Positions 47,711 to 58,887 of a DNA stretch of 64,000 bases are shown here, piece after piece. A program made the position numbers and the translations under genes. The stretch is from Hemibagrus wyckioides (taxonomy: Eukaryota; Chordata; Actinopteri; Siluriformes; Bagridae), in contig NC_080715.1 of assembly GCF_019097595.1 (NCBI RefSeq), positions 9,360,573 to 9,424,572 of the forward strand. Reading direction: 5' to 3'. A model generated the notes under the pieces. That model made no database searches. It saw only the letters and a list, made by a program, of their open reading frames with translations, and was not told where the DNA came from. Numbering within the stretch: position 1 is the first letter of the stretch; every line of letters begins with the position of its first letter.

Positions 47711-50700
47711 GTCAAGTCAAAGTCAAAGTCAAAGTCAAAGTCAAAGTCAAAGTCAAAGTCAAAGTCAAAGAAGCTTTATTGTCACTTCAACCATATATAG
47801 CTGATGCAGAACACAGTGAAGTGAAACAACGTTCCTCCTAGACCAGAGGTGCTACACATAACACAGACAAAGTACAGTGACGCAGACAAACATAGAGCTA
47901 TGACGTAGAGATAAAAAAAATTAAACTATAATTTAAATATTAAAATTAAACTAAAAAAATTAAACTATACTTAAGGTACAGTCTTTAAGTACTAGACATA
48001 CAACAGAAGTGCACAGGAGACAAGACAAGACAGTGCAGACAAACAACATATAGGCCGACTTTGTGCAATGAACAAAAAAATGTGCAAAGAACAGTGTATA
48101 CAGTGATTGCAGATATTAAAGCGACACATGTAAACAGGATTAATATAAATATATATAAATGTAAAGTGGCATGTGTGTGCAAACAGGACAATTTAGTGTG
48201 TGTGTGTCTGACTATGTCCAGCACAGTTCAGTTCTTTTTTTTTTGTGCGTGTGTGTTATGTATGTGTGTGTGTGTCCGTGTCCAGCACAGTTCAGTTCTC
48301 CTCTGAGATCAGATCTTAGTTGTACGTGTGTGTGCGTTTATGTCCAGTTCAGCTCAGTTCTCTGTTGAGATGCCTGATTGCCTGAGGGAAGAAACTGTTT
48401 AACAGCCTGGTTGTGTGGGTCCGAATGCTTCGGTACCTCTTACTGGATGGCAGAAGGGTGAAGAGTGTGTGTGAGGGGTGTGTGGGATCATCTACAGTGC
48501 TGTTAGCTTTGCGGATGCAGCGTGTGGAGTAAATGTCCGTGATAGAGGGAAGAGAGACTCTGATGATCTTCTCAGCTGTCCTCACTATACGCTGTAGGGT
48601 CTTGCGGTCCGAGACAGTGCAATTCCCAAACCAGGCAGTGATGCAGCTGCTCAGGATGCTCTCGATGGTCCCTCTGTAGAAGGTGGTCAGGATGGGAGGT
48701 GGAAGATGAGCCTTCCTCAGCCTTCGCAGGAAGTAAAGACGCTGCTGGGCTTTCCTGGTGATGGAGCTGGTGTTGAGTGACCAGGTGAAGTCCTCCACCA
48801 GGCGAACACCAAGGAATTTGGTGCTTTTAACAATCTCCACGATGGACCCATCGATGTTCAGTGGAGAATGGTCACTCTTTGCTCTCCTGAAGTCAACAAC
48901 CATCTCTTTAGTCTTGTCAACGTTCAGAGACAGGTTATTGACTTTACACCAGGCTGTTAGATGTTGCACCTCCTCTCTATACACTGACTCGTTGTTCTTG
49001 CTGATGAGACCCACCACGATCGCGTCATCGGCGAACTTGATGATGTGATTAGAGCTGTGCATTGCTGCACAGTCATGAGTTAGCAGAGTGAACAGCAGTG
49101 GACTGAGCACACAGCCCTGAGGAGCGCCAGTGTTCAGAGTGGTGGTGCTGGAGATGCTGTTCCCAATCTGGACTGACTGAGGTCTCCCAGTCAGGAAATC
49201 CAGGATCCAATTGCAGAGGGAGGTGTTGATGCCTAGCAGACAGCTTTTTGATCAGGTGCTGAGGAATGATCGTGTTCAATGCTGAACTGAAGTCAATGAA
49301 CAGCATTCGTAGGTAAGTGTCTTTATTGTCCAGGTGTGTGAGGGCCAGATGGAGGGTTGTGCTGATGGCATCATCTGTGGAGCGATTTGGACGATACGCA
49401 AACTGCATGGGGTCAAGTGAAGGTGGCAGCAGGTTCTTGATGTTCCTCATGACGAGCCTCTCAAAGCACTTCATGATTATGGGTGTGAGTGCAACGGGAC
49501 GGTAGTCGTTGAGACAGGACACTGGAGACTTCTTCGGCACGGGAATGATGGTGGTAGACTTTAGGCAGGTTGGGACGACGGCGCTGCTCAGGGAGATGTT
49601 GAAGATGTCTGTGAAGACATCCGCTAGCTGTTCTACACACTCCCTGAGCACTCTGCCAGGAATGTTGTCTGGTTCAGCAGCTTTCCGTGGGTTAACTCTG
49701 CATAGAGTTTTCCTCATGTCAGCCGTGGTGAAACAGAGTACCTCGTCCTCTGAAGAAGGGATGGTCTTCCTTGCTGTCACGTTGTTACATGCCTCAAACC
49801 GAGCGTAGAAGCTGTTCAGCACATCTGGAAGGGAGGCATCACTGTCACAGGCAGGTGGAGCTGGCCTGTAGTTGGTGATGGACTGGATGCCTTGCCACAT
49901 GCGCCGAGTGTCGCCACTGCTCTGGAAGTGGCCGTGAATTCTCTGGGAGTGTGCACGCTTCGCCTCTCTAATGGGTCGAGACAGTTTAGCCCGTGTTGTT
50001 CTTAGGGCGTCCTTGTCTCCAGCTCTGAAGGCAGAGTCTCTGAATCTTAGCAGTGCACACACCTTTGCGGTCATCCACAGTTTCTGGTTGGAGTGTATGG
50101 TGATGGACTTGGAGACGGTCACGTCATCGATGCACTTCCCAAAGTAGCTGGACACTGATGCCGTGTACTCCTCCAAGTCAATAGAGTCGCCATGGGTTGC
50201 AGCCTCCCTAAACATGTCCCAGTCAGTGCACTCAAAACAGTCCTGAAGAGCAGAGATGGCTCCTGCTGGCCAGGTTTTAACCTGTTTCAGAACCGGTTTA
50301 GAGCGTCTGACGAGTAGTCTGTATGCTGGAATCAACATAACAGAGATGTGGTCAGAGTAGCCGAGGTGGGGGTGGGGCTCCTCACAATACGCGCCGGGAA
50401 TGTTTGTGTAAACAAGTGTTCGTCCCTCTCGTAGCAAAGTCCACATACTGATGGAATTTAGGGAGCACTGTTCTGAGATTTGCATGATTGAAATCTCCGG
50501 TGATGATAAACAGTCCGTCGGGGTGAGCATTCTGCAGCTCGCCAATAGCTCTGTAGAGTTCACACAGAGCCTCTTTAGCATTAGCACTGGGAGGAATGTA
50601 CACTCCGATAATGAAAGTGGTGGTGAATTCCCAGGGTAAATAAAAATGTCTGCATCTAACAGTCACAAACTCCACTAGCGATGAACAGTAACTAAAGACA

Positions 50701-51331
50701 AGTACAGAGTCCTTACACCATTCTGTGTTGATGTAAACACACACACCACCACCGCGGTCTTACCACACAGAGCTGCATTTCTGTCGGCACGAAACACAAT
50801 TAGCCCAGCTAGCTGAATGGTGGCGCCCAGAACTCTGTCGCTGAGCCACATCTCCATAAAAACAAAGATGTAGCAGTCTCTGTACTCACGCCGTGCAGCT
50901 CGCTGGAGTTGGATGTAGTCCAGTTTATTGTCCAGGGAGCAGACATTAGACAGAAGAATGGAAGGGAGTGCCGGCCGGCTAGGGTTTGTTTTTAGCCTAG
51001 CACGGACACCCGCCCTTTTTACACGCTTCCGCTTTCTCGCGCACCACTTCCATCAACTCTTCTCCCGGCCACTGGCATCAGGCAACGCTGAGGGCTTGGG
51101 GCCTGGTCTCCGTAGCAAGCCGAGATTACAAAGCTTTTCCCGTAGGTCATCGTGCATTTTGTCTGGTGCATGATTCCCATAATCCAGTAGTGTCTGGCAG
51201 TTGTACACATGAACACCGTTGTATCTGGTGTCCATATGCCGTGAAAGTTGGGCTATTTCGGGACAATAGCACCATTTTTGGTCCAGAGTGGCCGCTGCGT
51301 GCTACTGCTGTGCTGCCATCTTGCATCTTGG
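47711..51331 (-). mobile_element. L2-like LINE retrotransposon, nearly full length, defective
   Basis: On the minus strand: the 5' region begins near 51331, then an endonuclease, a reverse transcriptase, a 3' UTR (48349 to 47770) and a terminal hexamer tail seen as about ten AAAGTC units at 47711-47770. The hexamer tail and the RT sequence place it in the L2/CR1-like group. Short 3' relatives are at 14540, 32055 and 60472. Confidence 0.85.
48349..50950 (-). pseudogene. L2-like endonuclease/reverse transcriptase, frameshifted
   Basis: Several frames are joined by shifts. 50857-50382: endonuclease parts ([39 protein letters not shown]). 50587-49073: nuclease end ([20 protein letters not shown]), linker and first half of RT ([44 protein letters not shown]). 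49110-48349: second half with [10 protein letters not shown] (catalytic FADD intact) and the C-terminal region ([15 protein letters not shown]). The RT halves are separated by a 1-bp insertion near 49240, just after LIKKL. The protein would nick DNA and copy LINE RNA, but this copy needs several frame changes, so it is dead. Confidence 0.85.
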
Positions 51332-51575
51332 TTCCTGGAAGAATGCCTCTATTAGCTTGATTCTCAAAAAAAGGAAAGCTCATTAGACTGTGCCTCATAT
51401 CACCCAATCAGTTTATTTAATTTAGACCTGAAAATTGTGGCCAAAGCCTTAGCACATCGACTGGAGAGAATCCTACCTAAGATCGTTAAACCTGACCAAA
51501 CCGGATTTGTTAAATCTCACTATGGTTCAGACAACGTGCGTCGTCTCTTGAATATAGTACATCAGTTGACTACAA
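51332..51575 (+). mobile_element. L1/Tx1-like LINE, left part
   Basis: RT start region: KIVAKALAHRLERILPKIV and DQTGFVKSHYGSDNVRRLLN, typical of fish L1-type elements. The match begins in the RT N-terminal region (out of frame before 51437) and is cut by the Rex1-like insertion. Confidence 0.8.
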
Positions 51576-51636
51576 ATGGTGATGGCCACAGGTCTGCCAT
51601 GCCCTCGACCCTCTGCAGTGTGCATACCAGGAGAAG

Positions 51637-52659
51637 GTGGGAGTGGAGGATGCCATTACCTACATGCTTCACAGATCCCTCTCTCACCTGGACAGCGGCA
51701 GCAGGGCTGTGAGAATAACATTTTTGGACTTCTCCAGTGCATTCAACACCATCCAGCCACTGCTCCTCAGAGATAAACTAATAGAGATGGGAGAAAGCTC
51801 ACACCTGATCGCGTGGATCACAGACTACCTGACCGGCAGACCTCAGTATGTGAGATTGGGGGATTGCAGGTCTGACACTGTGGTCAGCAGTACGGGGGCA
51901 ACACAAGGGATTGTTCTCTCTCTGGTCCTGTTCACCATGTACACCTCGGACTTTCAGTATAACTCAGAGCTCTGCCACATGCAAAAGTTTGCAGATGATA
52001 CTGCTATCGTTGGCTGTATCCAGAAGGGACAGGAGGAGGAGTACAGAAAACTGATACAGGACTTCGTTGCATGGTGTGACGTTAACCATCTGCATGTAAA
52101 CACCACAAAGACAAGGGAGATGGTGGTGGACTTCAGGAGGCCCAGGCCTCAACCTGAGCCTCTGACCATCAATGGCACCTGTTTGGAAGTTGTCAAGACC
52201 TACAAATACCTTGGAGTACAGCTGGATGAAAAAATGGACTGGACTGCCAACACAGACGCTCTGTGTAGGAAAGGTCAGAGCCGGCTGTACTTCCTAAGAA
52301 GGCTGGCTTCCTTTAACATCTGCAAAAAGCTGCTGCAGATGTTCTATCAGACTTTTGTGGCGAGTGCCCTCTTCTATGCAGCAGTGTGCTGGGGAGGCAG
52401 CATAAAGAAGAAGGACGCCTCACGTCTGGACAAGCTGGTGAGGAAGGCGGGCTCGATTGTGGGCTCACTGGAACTGGACAGCCTGACATCAGTGGCAGAC
52501 AGGAGGGCGCTGAGCAGGCTCCTGTCAATCATGGACAATCCATTTCATCCACTGTACAGCATCATCTCCAGACAGAGAAGCAGCTTCAGTGACAGGTTGC
52601 TGTCACTGCCCTGCTCCACTGACAGAATGAGGAGGCTGTTCCTCCCCCATGCAATGTGA
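51637..52659 (+). CDS. Rex1-like reverse transcriptase, open C-terminal frame (340 aa)
   Basis: The frame is open from RT motif A (FLDFSSAFNTI) through the B region (GATQGIVLSLVLF, where the usual text is Ser-Pro) and the catalytic box KFADDTAIVG to the C-terminal region ([34 protein letters not shown]). The endonuclease and RT N terminus are absent because of 5' truncation, so the start given is only the edge of the open frame. The Pro-to-Leu change in the B region may harm activity. The protein would copy its RNA at the target; without endonuclease it is not autonomous. Confidence 0.8.
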   Translation: MGVEDAITYMLHRSLSHLDSGSRAVRITFLDFSSAFNTIQPLLLRDKLIEMGESSHLIAWITDYLTGRPQYVRLGDCRSDTVVSSTGATQGIVLSLVLFTMYTSDFQYNSELCHMQKFADDTAIVGCIQKGQEEEYRKLIQDFVAWCDVNHLHVNTTKTREMVVDFRRPRPQPEPLTINGTCLEVVKTYKYLGVQLDEKMDWTANTDALCRKGQSRLYFLRRLASFNICKKLLQMFYQTFVASALFYAAVCWGGSIKKKDASRLDKLVRKAGSIVGSLELDSLTSVADRRALSRLLSIMDNPFHPLYSIISRQRSSFSDRLLSLPCSTDRMRRLFLPHAM

Positions 52660-53098
52660 CTCTTTAATTCCACACGGGGTGGGAAAAGTCAGTGCTGACA
52701 CTACTCTTACTCTCTGTCCTGGACTGTACAATAAACCACACACTACACACAATACACTCCGGTTTATACAGAGCACTTAATAAACTGAGATTTGCACAGG
52801 ACTCATAAAAATCAACTAGGTCTGTAACCTTAAACCCTTGTTTTGCACATTACTTATCCTGTTTTCATCTAATTCTCTATATTTATTCCTTAAATCTCTG
52901 TATTTAGTATTTTTCTGCTATATTTTGTTAAATTGTGTAATGTTTTGTTATTTGACATATTTTTGTTATATTTTTGTACCCTAAATTTGGGTATTTTAGT
53001 ATCTCAGTATTTTTTCCTATTTCCTTCCTATTTTATCTATTACCTGTGTTTGTGGATATTGCTGGAAGCTGTGAATTTCCCTTTGGGATGAATAAAGT

Positions 53099-53111
53099 AT
53101 CTATCTATCTA

Positions 53112-53152
<41 letters not shown>
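53099..53152. repeat. (ATCT)n/(GTCT)n tail microsatellite
   Basis: The 3' tail repeat of the Rex1-like element. Confidence 0.92.
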
Positions 53153-53154
<2 letters not shown>

Positions 53155-53155
53155 T

Positions 53156-54045
53156 GAACCCTGACCTCCCTGCTTCGTTAGCCAATACTGGCCTTCAGAC
53201 CTGGGTAGAAAAGGGTATCTCTAATTTAGCCAGTTTATTTACAAATAATGTTCTCAAAACTTTCAAGACACTAAGAATGGATTACCAGCTTCCTACAACA
53301 GATTTTTTCAGATTTCTTTAATTACACCATTTTATTTAATCTGAAATTAGACAGGGGAAAATCCGCTGGAAACTGTCTGATATTGAGAATCGTCTCCTTC
53401 TCCCAGGGGCACTGAAGGGTCAGATCTCCTATCTGTATGGCTCCCTTTTGTCAGAAACCTCTGGGATATGGGCCAATCATTCACTGATGATGAATGGTGC
53501 TTTTATTCTGGGACTGTAAGAAAATTAATCTTTTTGGTATGAGGTACATGAAATGATTCAGAAAATAGTGGATAGAAAATTCACTGTCTCTAACTATATA
53601 TTTGTTAACTTGTAAAACGTCACTAGATCTTCCTCATAATTCACATTGTTTATTTAATTTCATCACTTATGTGGCAAAGAAATGTATACTTATCTCATGG
53701 TCATCATCTCATGTACCAAACTCTGAAGATATGTTTGTCACAAGTGGCTAATCTTCTCCCTTTGGAGAAACTTACATATGACTTACAGAACAAATCTGAA
53801 GTATTTTGCTGGATATGGGCTCCTTTGTGGTATTTACTTGAATGATCAAGATCCTAGTCCTAACTTTTTTCCCCATATTTTTTTCTTTCACTAGACTGTC
53901 TAGCCCTTTTCCATGGTCACTCTTTCATACTAACAATATATTGTTTAACGTGTCTAAATGTTTGCTGTGGGTGTCGATTGTATATTGATGTGGCTCTGTT
54001 GTTTTGGTATTAAGAAAAATCAATAAAAATATAATTAAAAAAAGT
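53156..54045 (+). mobile_element. L1/Tx1-like LINE, right part and 3' UTR
   Basis: Degraded C-terminal sequence (GLQTWVEKGISNLASLF, LRMDYQLPTTDFFRFL), then a 3' UTR ending AATCAATAAAAATATAATTA near 54045. It continues the piece at 51332-51575, and the intervening L1 sequence is lost. Confidence 0.7.
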
Positions 54046-54049
54046 TCAA

Positions 54050-54690
54050 ATGACTCAAGAAATTTGAAGACGATTTAAATAAAATAGTAGAGATTTTCTA
54101 ATTTATTCTCACCTTGGAGCAGTGCGCCTGCAGAGCGAGATTGTCATCGTGGATTCCTCCCTCACTATCCAGGGTCATAATCACCTTGGCCTAGAAGCCA
54201 GACATACAGTCAGAGCAGTGACAGGGACTGGTTATAGTTATAACACTGTGTAGTTGATTTTATTTAACAAATTAGCATTTGTTAGGCTCCTTCAAGTTAA
54301 TTCCAGTCTGATTTTAACTTATACATTTGACATTAGCTTGCATACATTTTTCACCTCTCACTCGACCTAGACTATGAGAAAAAACAACAAAAATTACCAC
54401 ACAGAAGTGATACTCCCACTGAAAGAAAGCAGAAAAAAATGAAAAAAGAACAAATTCTATGTGCATATAAGAAATATAGTGTGTTTTTAAATTATCCTTC
54501 AATAAAGTAATCCAAATGTATATTTGTGCTAGAAGTTATAAAATTCATCTGAAAAGTCCTAAATGTTATTAAATTGCTTCCTGATCTTTTAACAGGAATT
54601 TTTCCTGTATTTTTTTTTTTAAATTATTTTCCCTTTTTCACTTCTGTATTATTGTATATACTTGTCATATTGACACTGCAGCTGTCATAT
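54050..54690. other. Unassigned sequence
   Basis: A piece at about 54110-54200 is more GC-rich (GCGCCTGCAGAGCGAGATTG) and might be an exon or element edge, but no reading frame supports that. Confidence 0.25.
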
Positions 54691-54699
54691 TTTTATTTA

Positions 54700-55215
54700 C
54701 AGATCTGGCAAAAATTAAGAAACCACTGCAAAATGATCAGTTTATCTGGTTTTACTATTTATAGATATGTGTTTGAATAACATGAACATTTTTGTTTTAT
54801 TCTATGAACTACTGACAACATTTCCCCCAAATTCCTAATAAACATATTGTCATTTAGAGCATTTACTTACAGAAAATTATGACTGCTCCAAATAACAAAA
54901 AATGTTGTGTTTTCAGATCTCAAATAATGCAAAGAAAACAAGCTAATATTCATTTCTGAACACCACAATACCAACGTTTTAACTTAGGAAAAGTTCAAAA
55001 ACCCTGGTTTTCAATCACAGCTTTCATGCATATTGGCATGCTCTCCACCAATCTTTCACATTGCTGTTGGGTGTCTTTATGCCATTCCTGGTGCAGAGAT
55101 TCAAGCAGCTTAGCTTTGTTTGATGGCTTGTGACCATCAGTCTTCCTCTTGAGCACATTCCAGCAGTTTTCAGTGGTGTTCAGTTCTGGAGATGACCATG
55201 ACGTAGTCTGAGTCC
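54700..55215 (-). mobile_element. Tc1-like transposon fragment
   Basis: The left end CAGATCTGGCAAAAATTAAG resembles the ends of the element at 38128-38567. The minus-strand frame (54995-55312) encodes the transposase C terminus (SSPELNTTENCWNVLKRKTD), where the catalytic Glu is in TEN and the usual Asp-Leu is Glu-Leu. It is 5'-truncated at about 55215. Confidence 0.7.
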
Positions 55216-55329
55216 CCCTCTGATTGGGGACACTGCAGGGTGGAGCAACCGGCTTTATTTTAATCAAGATGATCCTTAACAAAAATAACACCAAAATGGC
55301 AAACAAAAACACAGCGTTAAGCCTGATGC

Positions 55330-55860
55330 AGTCAAGTTCCCCCCCCCCCCCCCCGCAACTATTTATCCTGGCATCCTTACCTCTCCTATCGCTTATTTGT
55401 TTCGTGATTGTTTTGACTCATTAGGACACTTTTCTGCGAATTAATATACCCTAAAAACAACCCCTCCTTCCTTTAGATTCTGTCTATCTTTTTATTTTAA
55501 CTGATGACCCTGTGGATACCAATCACTGACCTTCAAGTACAGTGCTGTATATCATATTTGTTCAAGTGAGCTCTGCCTTATTTTTGCAAGTTAGTATCAT
55601 TTATTAATATTAGTTACTACTAATGGTACCAGGAATTTATTTATTTTTTATTATATTCCATACATGTGTGTACCTGTATTGTGAGGATCATTGTGGTTAC
55701 CTGCCATTTAATTATTTTTTCCTAACTCTTAAGGGAGGATACTATCCTTATTTTCTTACTTACTTGTGATGTAGTTTTACTTGTTACTTAGTTGTACTTA
55801 TTTACTCTTTTTATCGATGTTATGGCTCTCTCATTAATGCTAGCCTTGTTTTATATTTTC
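55330..55860. other. Unassigned AT-rich sequence
   Basis: It has a short C-homopolymer (about 55339-55354) and no recognised gene or element. Confidence 0.35.
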
Positions 55861-55866
55861 AACATA

Positions 55867-57111
55867 CACTATATTGCCAAAAGTATTTGCTCACCTGCCT
55901 TGACTCGCATATGAACTTAAGTGACATCCCATTCCTAATCCATAGGGTTCAATATGACATCGGTCCACCCTTTGCAGCTATAACAGCTTCAACTCTTCTG
56001 GGAAGGCTGTCCACAAGGTTTAGGAGTGTGTTTATGGGAATTTTTGACCATTCTTCCAGAAGCACACTTGTGAGGTCACACACTGATGTTGGACGAGAAG
56101 GCCTGGCTCTCAGTCTCCGCTCTAATTCATCCCAAAGGTGTTCTATCGGGTTGAGGTCAGGACTCTGTGCAGGCCAGTCAAGTTCATCCACACCAGACTC
56201 TGTCATCCATGTCTTTATGGACCTTGCTTTGTGCACTGGTGCACAGTCATGTTGGAAGAGGAAGGGGCCAGCTCCAAACTGTTCCCACAAAGTTGGGAGC
56301 ATGGAATTGTCCAAAATGTCTTGGTATGCTGAAGCATTCAGAGTTCCTTTCACTGGAACTAAGGGGCCAAGCCCAGCTCCTGAAAAACAACCCCACACCA
56401 TAATCCCCCCTCCACCAAACTTTACACTTGGCACAATGCAGTCAGACAAGTACCGTTCTCCTGGCAACCGCCAAACCCAGACTCCATCAGATTGCCAGAT
56501 GGAGAAGCGCGATTCGTCACTCCAGAGAACGCGTCTCCACTGCTCTAGAGTCCAGTGGCGGCGTGCTTTACACCACTGCATCCGACGCTTTGCACTGCAC
56601 TTGGTGATGTATGGCTTGGATGCAGCTGCTCGGCCATGGAAACCCATTCCATGAAGCTCTCTGCGCACTGTTCTTGAGCTAATCTGAAGGCCACATGAAG
56701 TTTGGAGGTCTGTAGCGATTGACTCTGCAGAAAGTTGGCGACCTCTTCGCACTATGCGCCTCAGCATCCGCTGACCCCGCTCCGTCAGTTTACGTGGCCT
56801 ACCACTTCGTGGCTGAGTTGCTGTCGTTCCCAAACACTTCCACGTTCTTATAATACAGCTGACAGTTGACTGTGGAATATTTAGGAGTGAGGAAATTTCA
56901 CGACTGGATTTGTTGCACAGGTGGCATCCTATCACAGTTCCACGCTGGAATTCACTGAGCTCCTGAGAGCGACCCATTCTTTCACAAATGTTTGTAAAAA
57001 CAGTCTGCATGCCTAGGTGCTTGATTTTATACACCTGTGGCCATGGAAGTGATTGGAACACCTGATTCTGATTATTTGGATGGGTGAGCGAATACTTTTG
57101 GCAATATAGTG
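55867..57111 (-). mobile_element. Full-length Tc1-like transposon, copy 3 (best preserved)
   Basis: 1245 bp with intact inverted ends CACTATATTGCCAAAAGTAT and its complement, and TA on both sides. It is nearly identical to copies 1 and 2. Confidence 0.93.
55949..57010 (-). CDS. Tc1-like transposase (DD34E), copy 3, uninterrupted
   Basis: 353 residues from the ATG common to all three copies (the frame extends 17 codons further upstream without another ATG). It has an N-terminal helix-turn-helix (about residues 18-52), GRPR at about 70-73, and catalytic Asp165 (WSDES), Asp255 (FQHDCAP) and Glu290 (NPIEHLW), exactly 34 residues between the last two. Length and motifs match a complete Tc1-like transposase. 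One residue is lost by a 3-bp deletion next to about 56483 (SDGVWVW; the sisters have SDGRVWVW). The enzyme excises and reinserts the element at TA sites. It is the most plausible functional frame in the window, but expression is unproven. Confidence 0.93.
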   Translation of the reverse strand: MQTVFTNICERMGRSQELSEFQRGTVIGCHLCNKSSREISSLLNIPQSTVSCIIRTWKCLGTTATQPRSGRPRKLTERGQRMLRRIVRRGRQLSAESIATDLQTSCGLQISSRTVRRELHGMGFHGRAAASKPYITKCSAKRRMQWCKARRHWTLEQWRRVLWSDESRFSIWQSDGVWVWRLPGERYLSDCIVPSVKFGGGGIMVWGCFSGAGLGPLVPVKGTLNASAYQDILDNSMLPTLWEQFGAGPFLFQHDCAPVHKARSIKTWMTESGVDELDWPAQSPDLNPIEHLWDELERRLRARPSRPTSVCDLTSVLLEEWSKIPINTLLNLVDSLPRRVEAVIAAKGGPMSY

Positions 57112-57113
57112 TA

Positions 57114-57465
57114 CTTCAGCAGTATAAAATTGCAATAAATAATACTTTATAATGATAGGATTTAGATTATCCATTTATACTCTTGGTCACATAAAACAAA
57201 AGTTTAAACATTTTTAAGATCTTATTGGTGTGACTCTGCACAAGGTTTTTCCTATTCTAGCAGTCTTGTCAATCACACAGCTGTCTATAGGTCTAGATGT
57301 GATTTTGTATTGTTTATATATTCACTGAATTAACACTGATGTATTTCACACATTTTGGCAGATTCGGCACTAAATGTATTCGCAAACACAAAAACAAACA
57401 TTTGTGGGAAACATCCAGTTAGGGATGACACCTTCAATGTGAAAAATAAGGGAACAGCCCATTTC
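57114..57465 (-). pseudogene. Relic of nectin-like gene intron 2 (third copy)
   Basis: Closely matches 4525-4875 in the same orientation, including TCTTGGTC, TCTAGCAGTCTTGTCAATCA and GGTCTAGATGTGATTT. It starts directly at the right TA of Tc1-like copy 3. No exon was found beside it, so a dispersed repeat is the alternative. Confidence 0.6.
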
Positions 57466-57985
57466 CCCTTTTTATTTATAAAATTTTTAAAAAATTGTAG
57501 ATGCAAATAAATCTCAAGTGTAATGTGATTAAAGTCTAGGCTTTGGCTGGGTAAATCAAGGACATCAAGAAATGTGAATACATGAATTTAAATTGATTTA
57601 TTCCAAAATATGTTCAATATTGACATTTTTTACAGGTTCACACAAAAATAGCTTATTCAGATGGTTTGGTTTATAGCAATAAGCTATGTAAATAAATGTT
57701 AATAATATAGTGTAATAAAATATAATACAGCATAATACAATAATAGCTCTCAGAGGAAAAAAGTTTGGAGACCCCTGCTTTACAGGAAGTTGACTGTGAC
57801 CCTGTAACTTTCTGCAATGATATGGCTTCTGCAGAAAATGTTCCTGTCCTGTAAAAGTGTCTACTAACATTCTTATCATGTTTGCCTCAACATACTGTAC
57901 ACCTGGGAGTGTGTGTATATGTGAATATGATGAAAAAGAAACAGGCTCACAAATGATCAGTTACACATATATGTACATATATACA
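57466..57985. other. Unassigned sequence with a hAT-like end
   Basis: AAAAAAGTTTGGAGACCCCT at about 57757 looks like a hAT terminal sequence. Otherwise no gene is visible. Confidence 0.3.
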
Positions 57986-58887
57986 GACTTAATATACTGC
58001 TCAAAAAATAAAGGAACACTTTGAAAACACATCAAAATTAAAGTGAAAAAATAATGCAGCTGGCTAGTCCATTTTGCTGAAATTTCACTGCAGCAACAAT
58101 GGTACTCAGTAGTTTGTATGGCCCTCACGTGCTTGTATGCATGCCTGACAACATCAGGGCATGCTCCTATTAAGATGATGGATGGTGTCCTGGAGTATTT
58201 CCTCCCAGATCTGGACCAGGGCATCATTGAGCCCTGAGGTGCAACCTGGTGGTGTTGGATGGACCGACTGATAATGTTCCAGAGGTGTTCTGTAGGATTT
58301 AGGTCAGGTGAGAATGGTGGCCATTCAATGGTATCATTTCCTTCATCCTCCAGGAACTGCCTGCATACTCTCGCCACATGAGATCGGGCATTGTCACGCA
58401 CCAGGAGGAACCCAGGACCCACTGTACCAGTGTAGGGTTTGACAGTAGGTCCAAGGATTTCATCCCAATACCTAATGGCAGTCAGGGTGCAATTGTCTAG
58501 CCTGTAGAGGTCTGTGTGTCCCTCCATGGATATGCCTCCCCCAACCATCACTGAACCACCACCAAACCAGTCATGCTAAATAATGTTACAGGCAGCATAA
58601 CGTTCTCCACGGCTTCTCCAGACCCTTTCACGTCTGTCACATGTGCTCAGGGTGAACCTGCTCTCATCTGTGAAAAGCACAGTGCGCCAGTGATGGACCT
58701 GCCAATTCTGGTGTTCAATGGCAAATGCCAATTGAGCTCCACGGTGCCGGGCAGTGAGCACAGTGCCCACTAGAGGACATTGAGCCCTCAGGCCACCCTC
58801 ATGAAGTCTGTTTCTGATTGTTTGGTCAGAGATATTCACACCAGTGGCCTGCTGGAGGTCATTTTGTAGGGCTTTGGCAGTGTTCAT
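57961..58887 (-). pseudogene. Tc1-like transposase, interrupted by a stop and an insertion
   Basis: The minus-strand frame 58887-58576 carries [18 protein letters not shown] and LFTDESRF (first Asp). 58551-57961 carries VRDNARSH (second Asp) and SPDLNPTEHLWNII (Glu). The two are in the same frame, separated by one TAG at about 58575. The N terminus lies beyond the inserted element at about 59.8 kb. It is a different Tc1-like family from copies 1-3 and is inactive. Confidence 0.82.

Larger units (their letters stand above)
51576..53155 (+). mobile_element. 5'-truncated Rex1-like LINE inserted in an L1-like LINE
   Basis: RT-coding sequence, a 3' UTR of about 440 bp and a GAATAAAGTATCTATCTATC tail followed by GTCT repeats (to about 53152), the characteristic end of Rex1-type elements. 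It splits an L1-like LINE whose pieces lie on either side. Confidence 0.85.

Noticed and set aside
55887..56654. 255-codon plus-strand frame at Tc1-like copy 3
   Set aside because: Antisense shadow of the transposase at 55949-57010, which has the family motifs.
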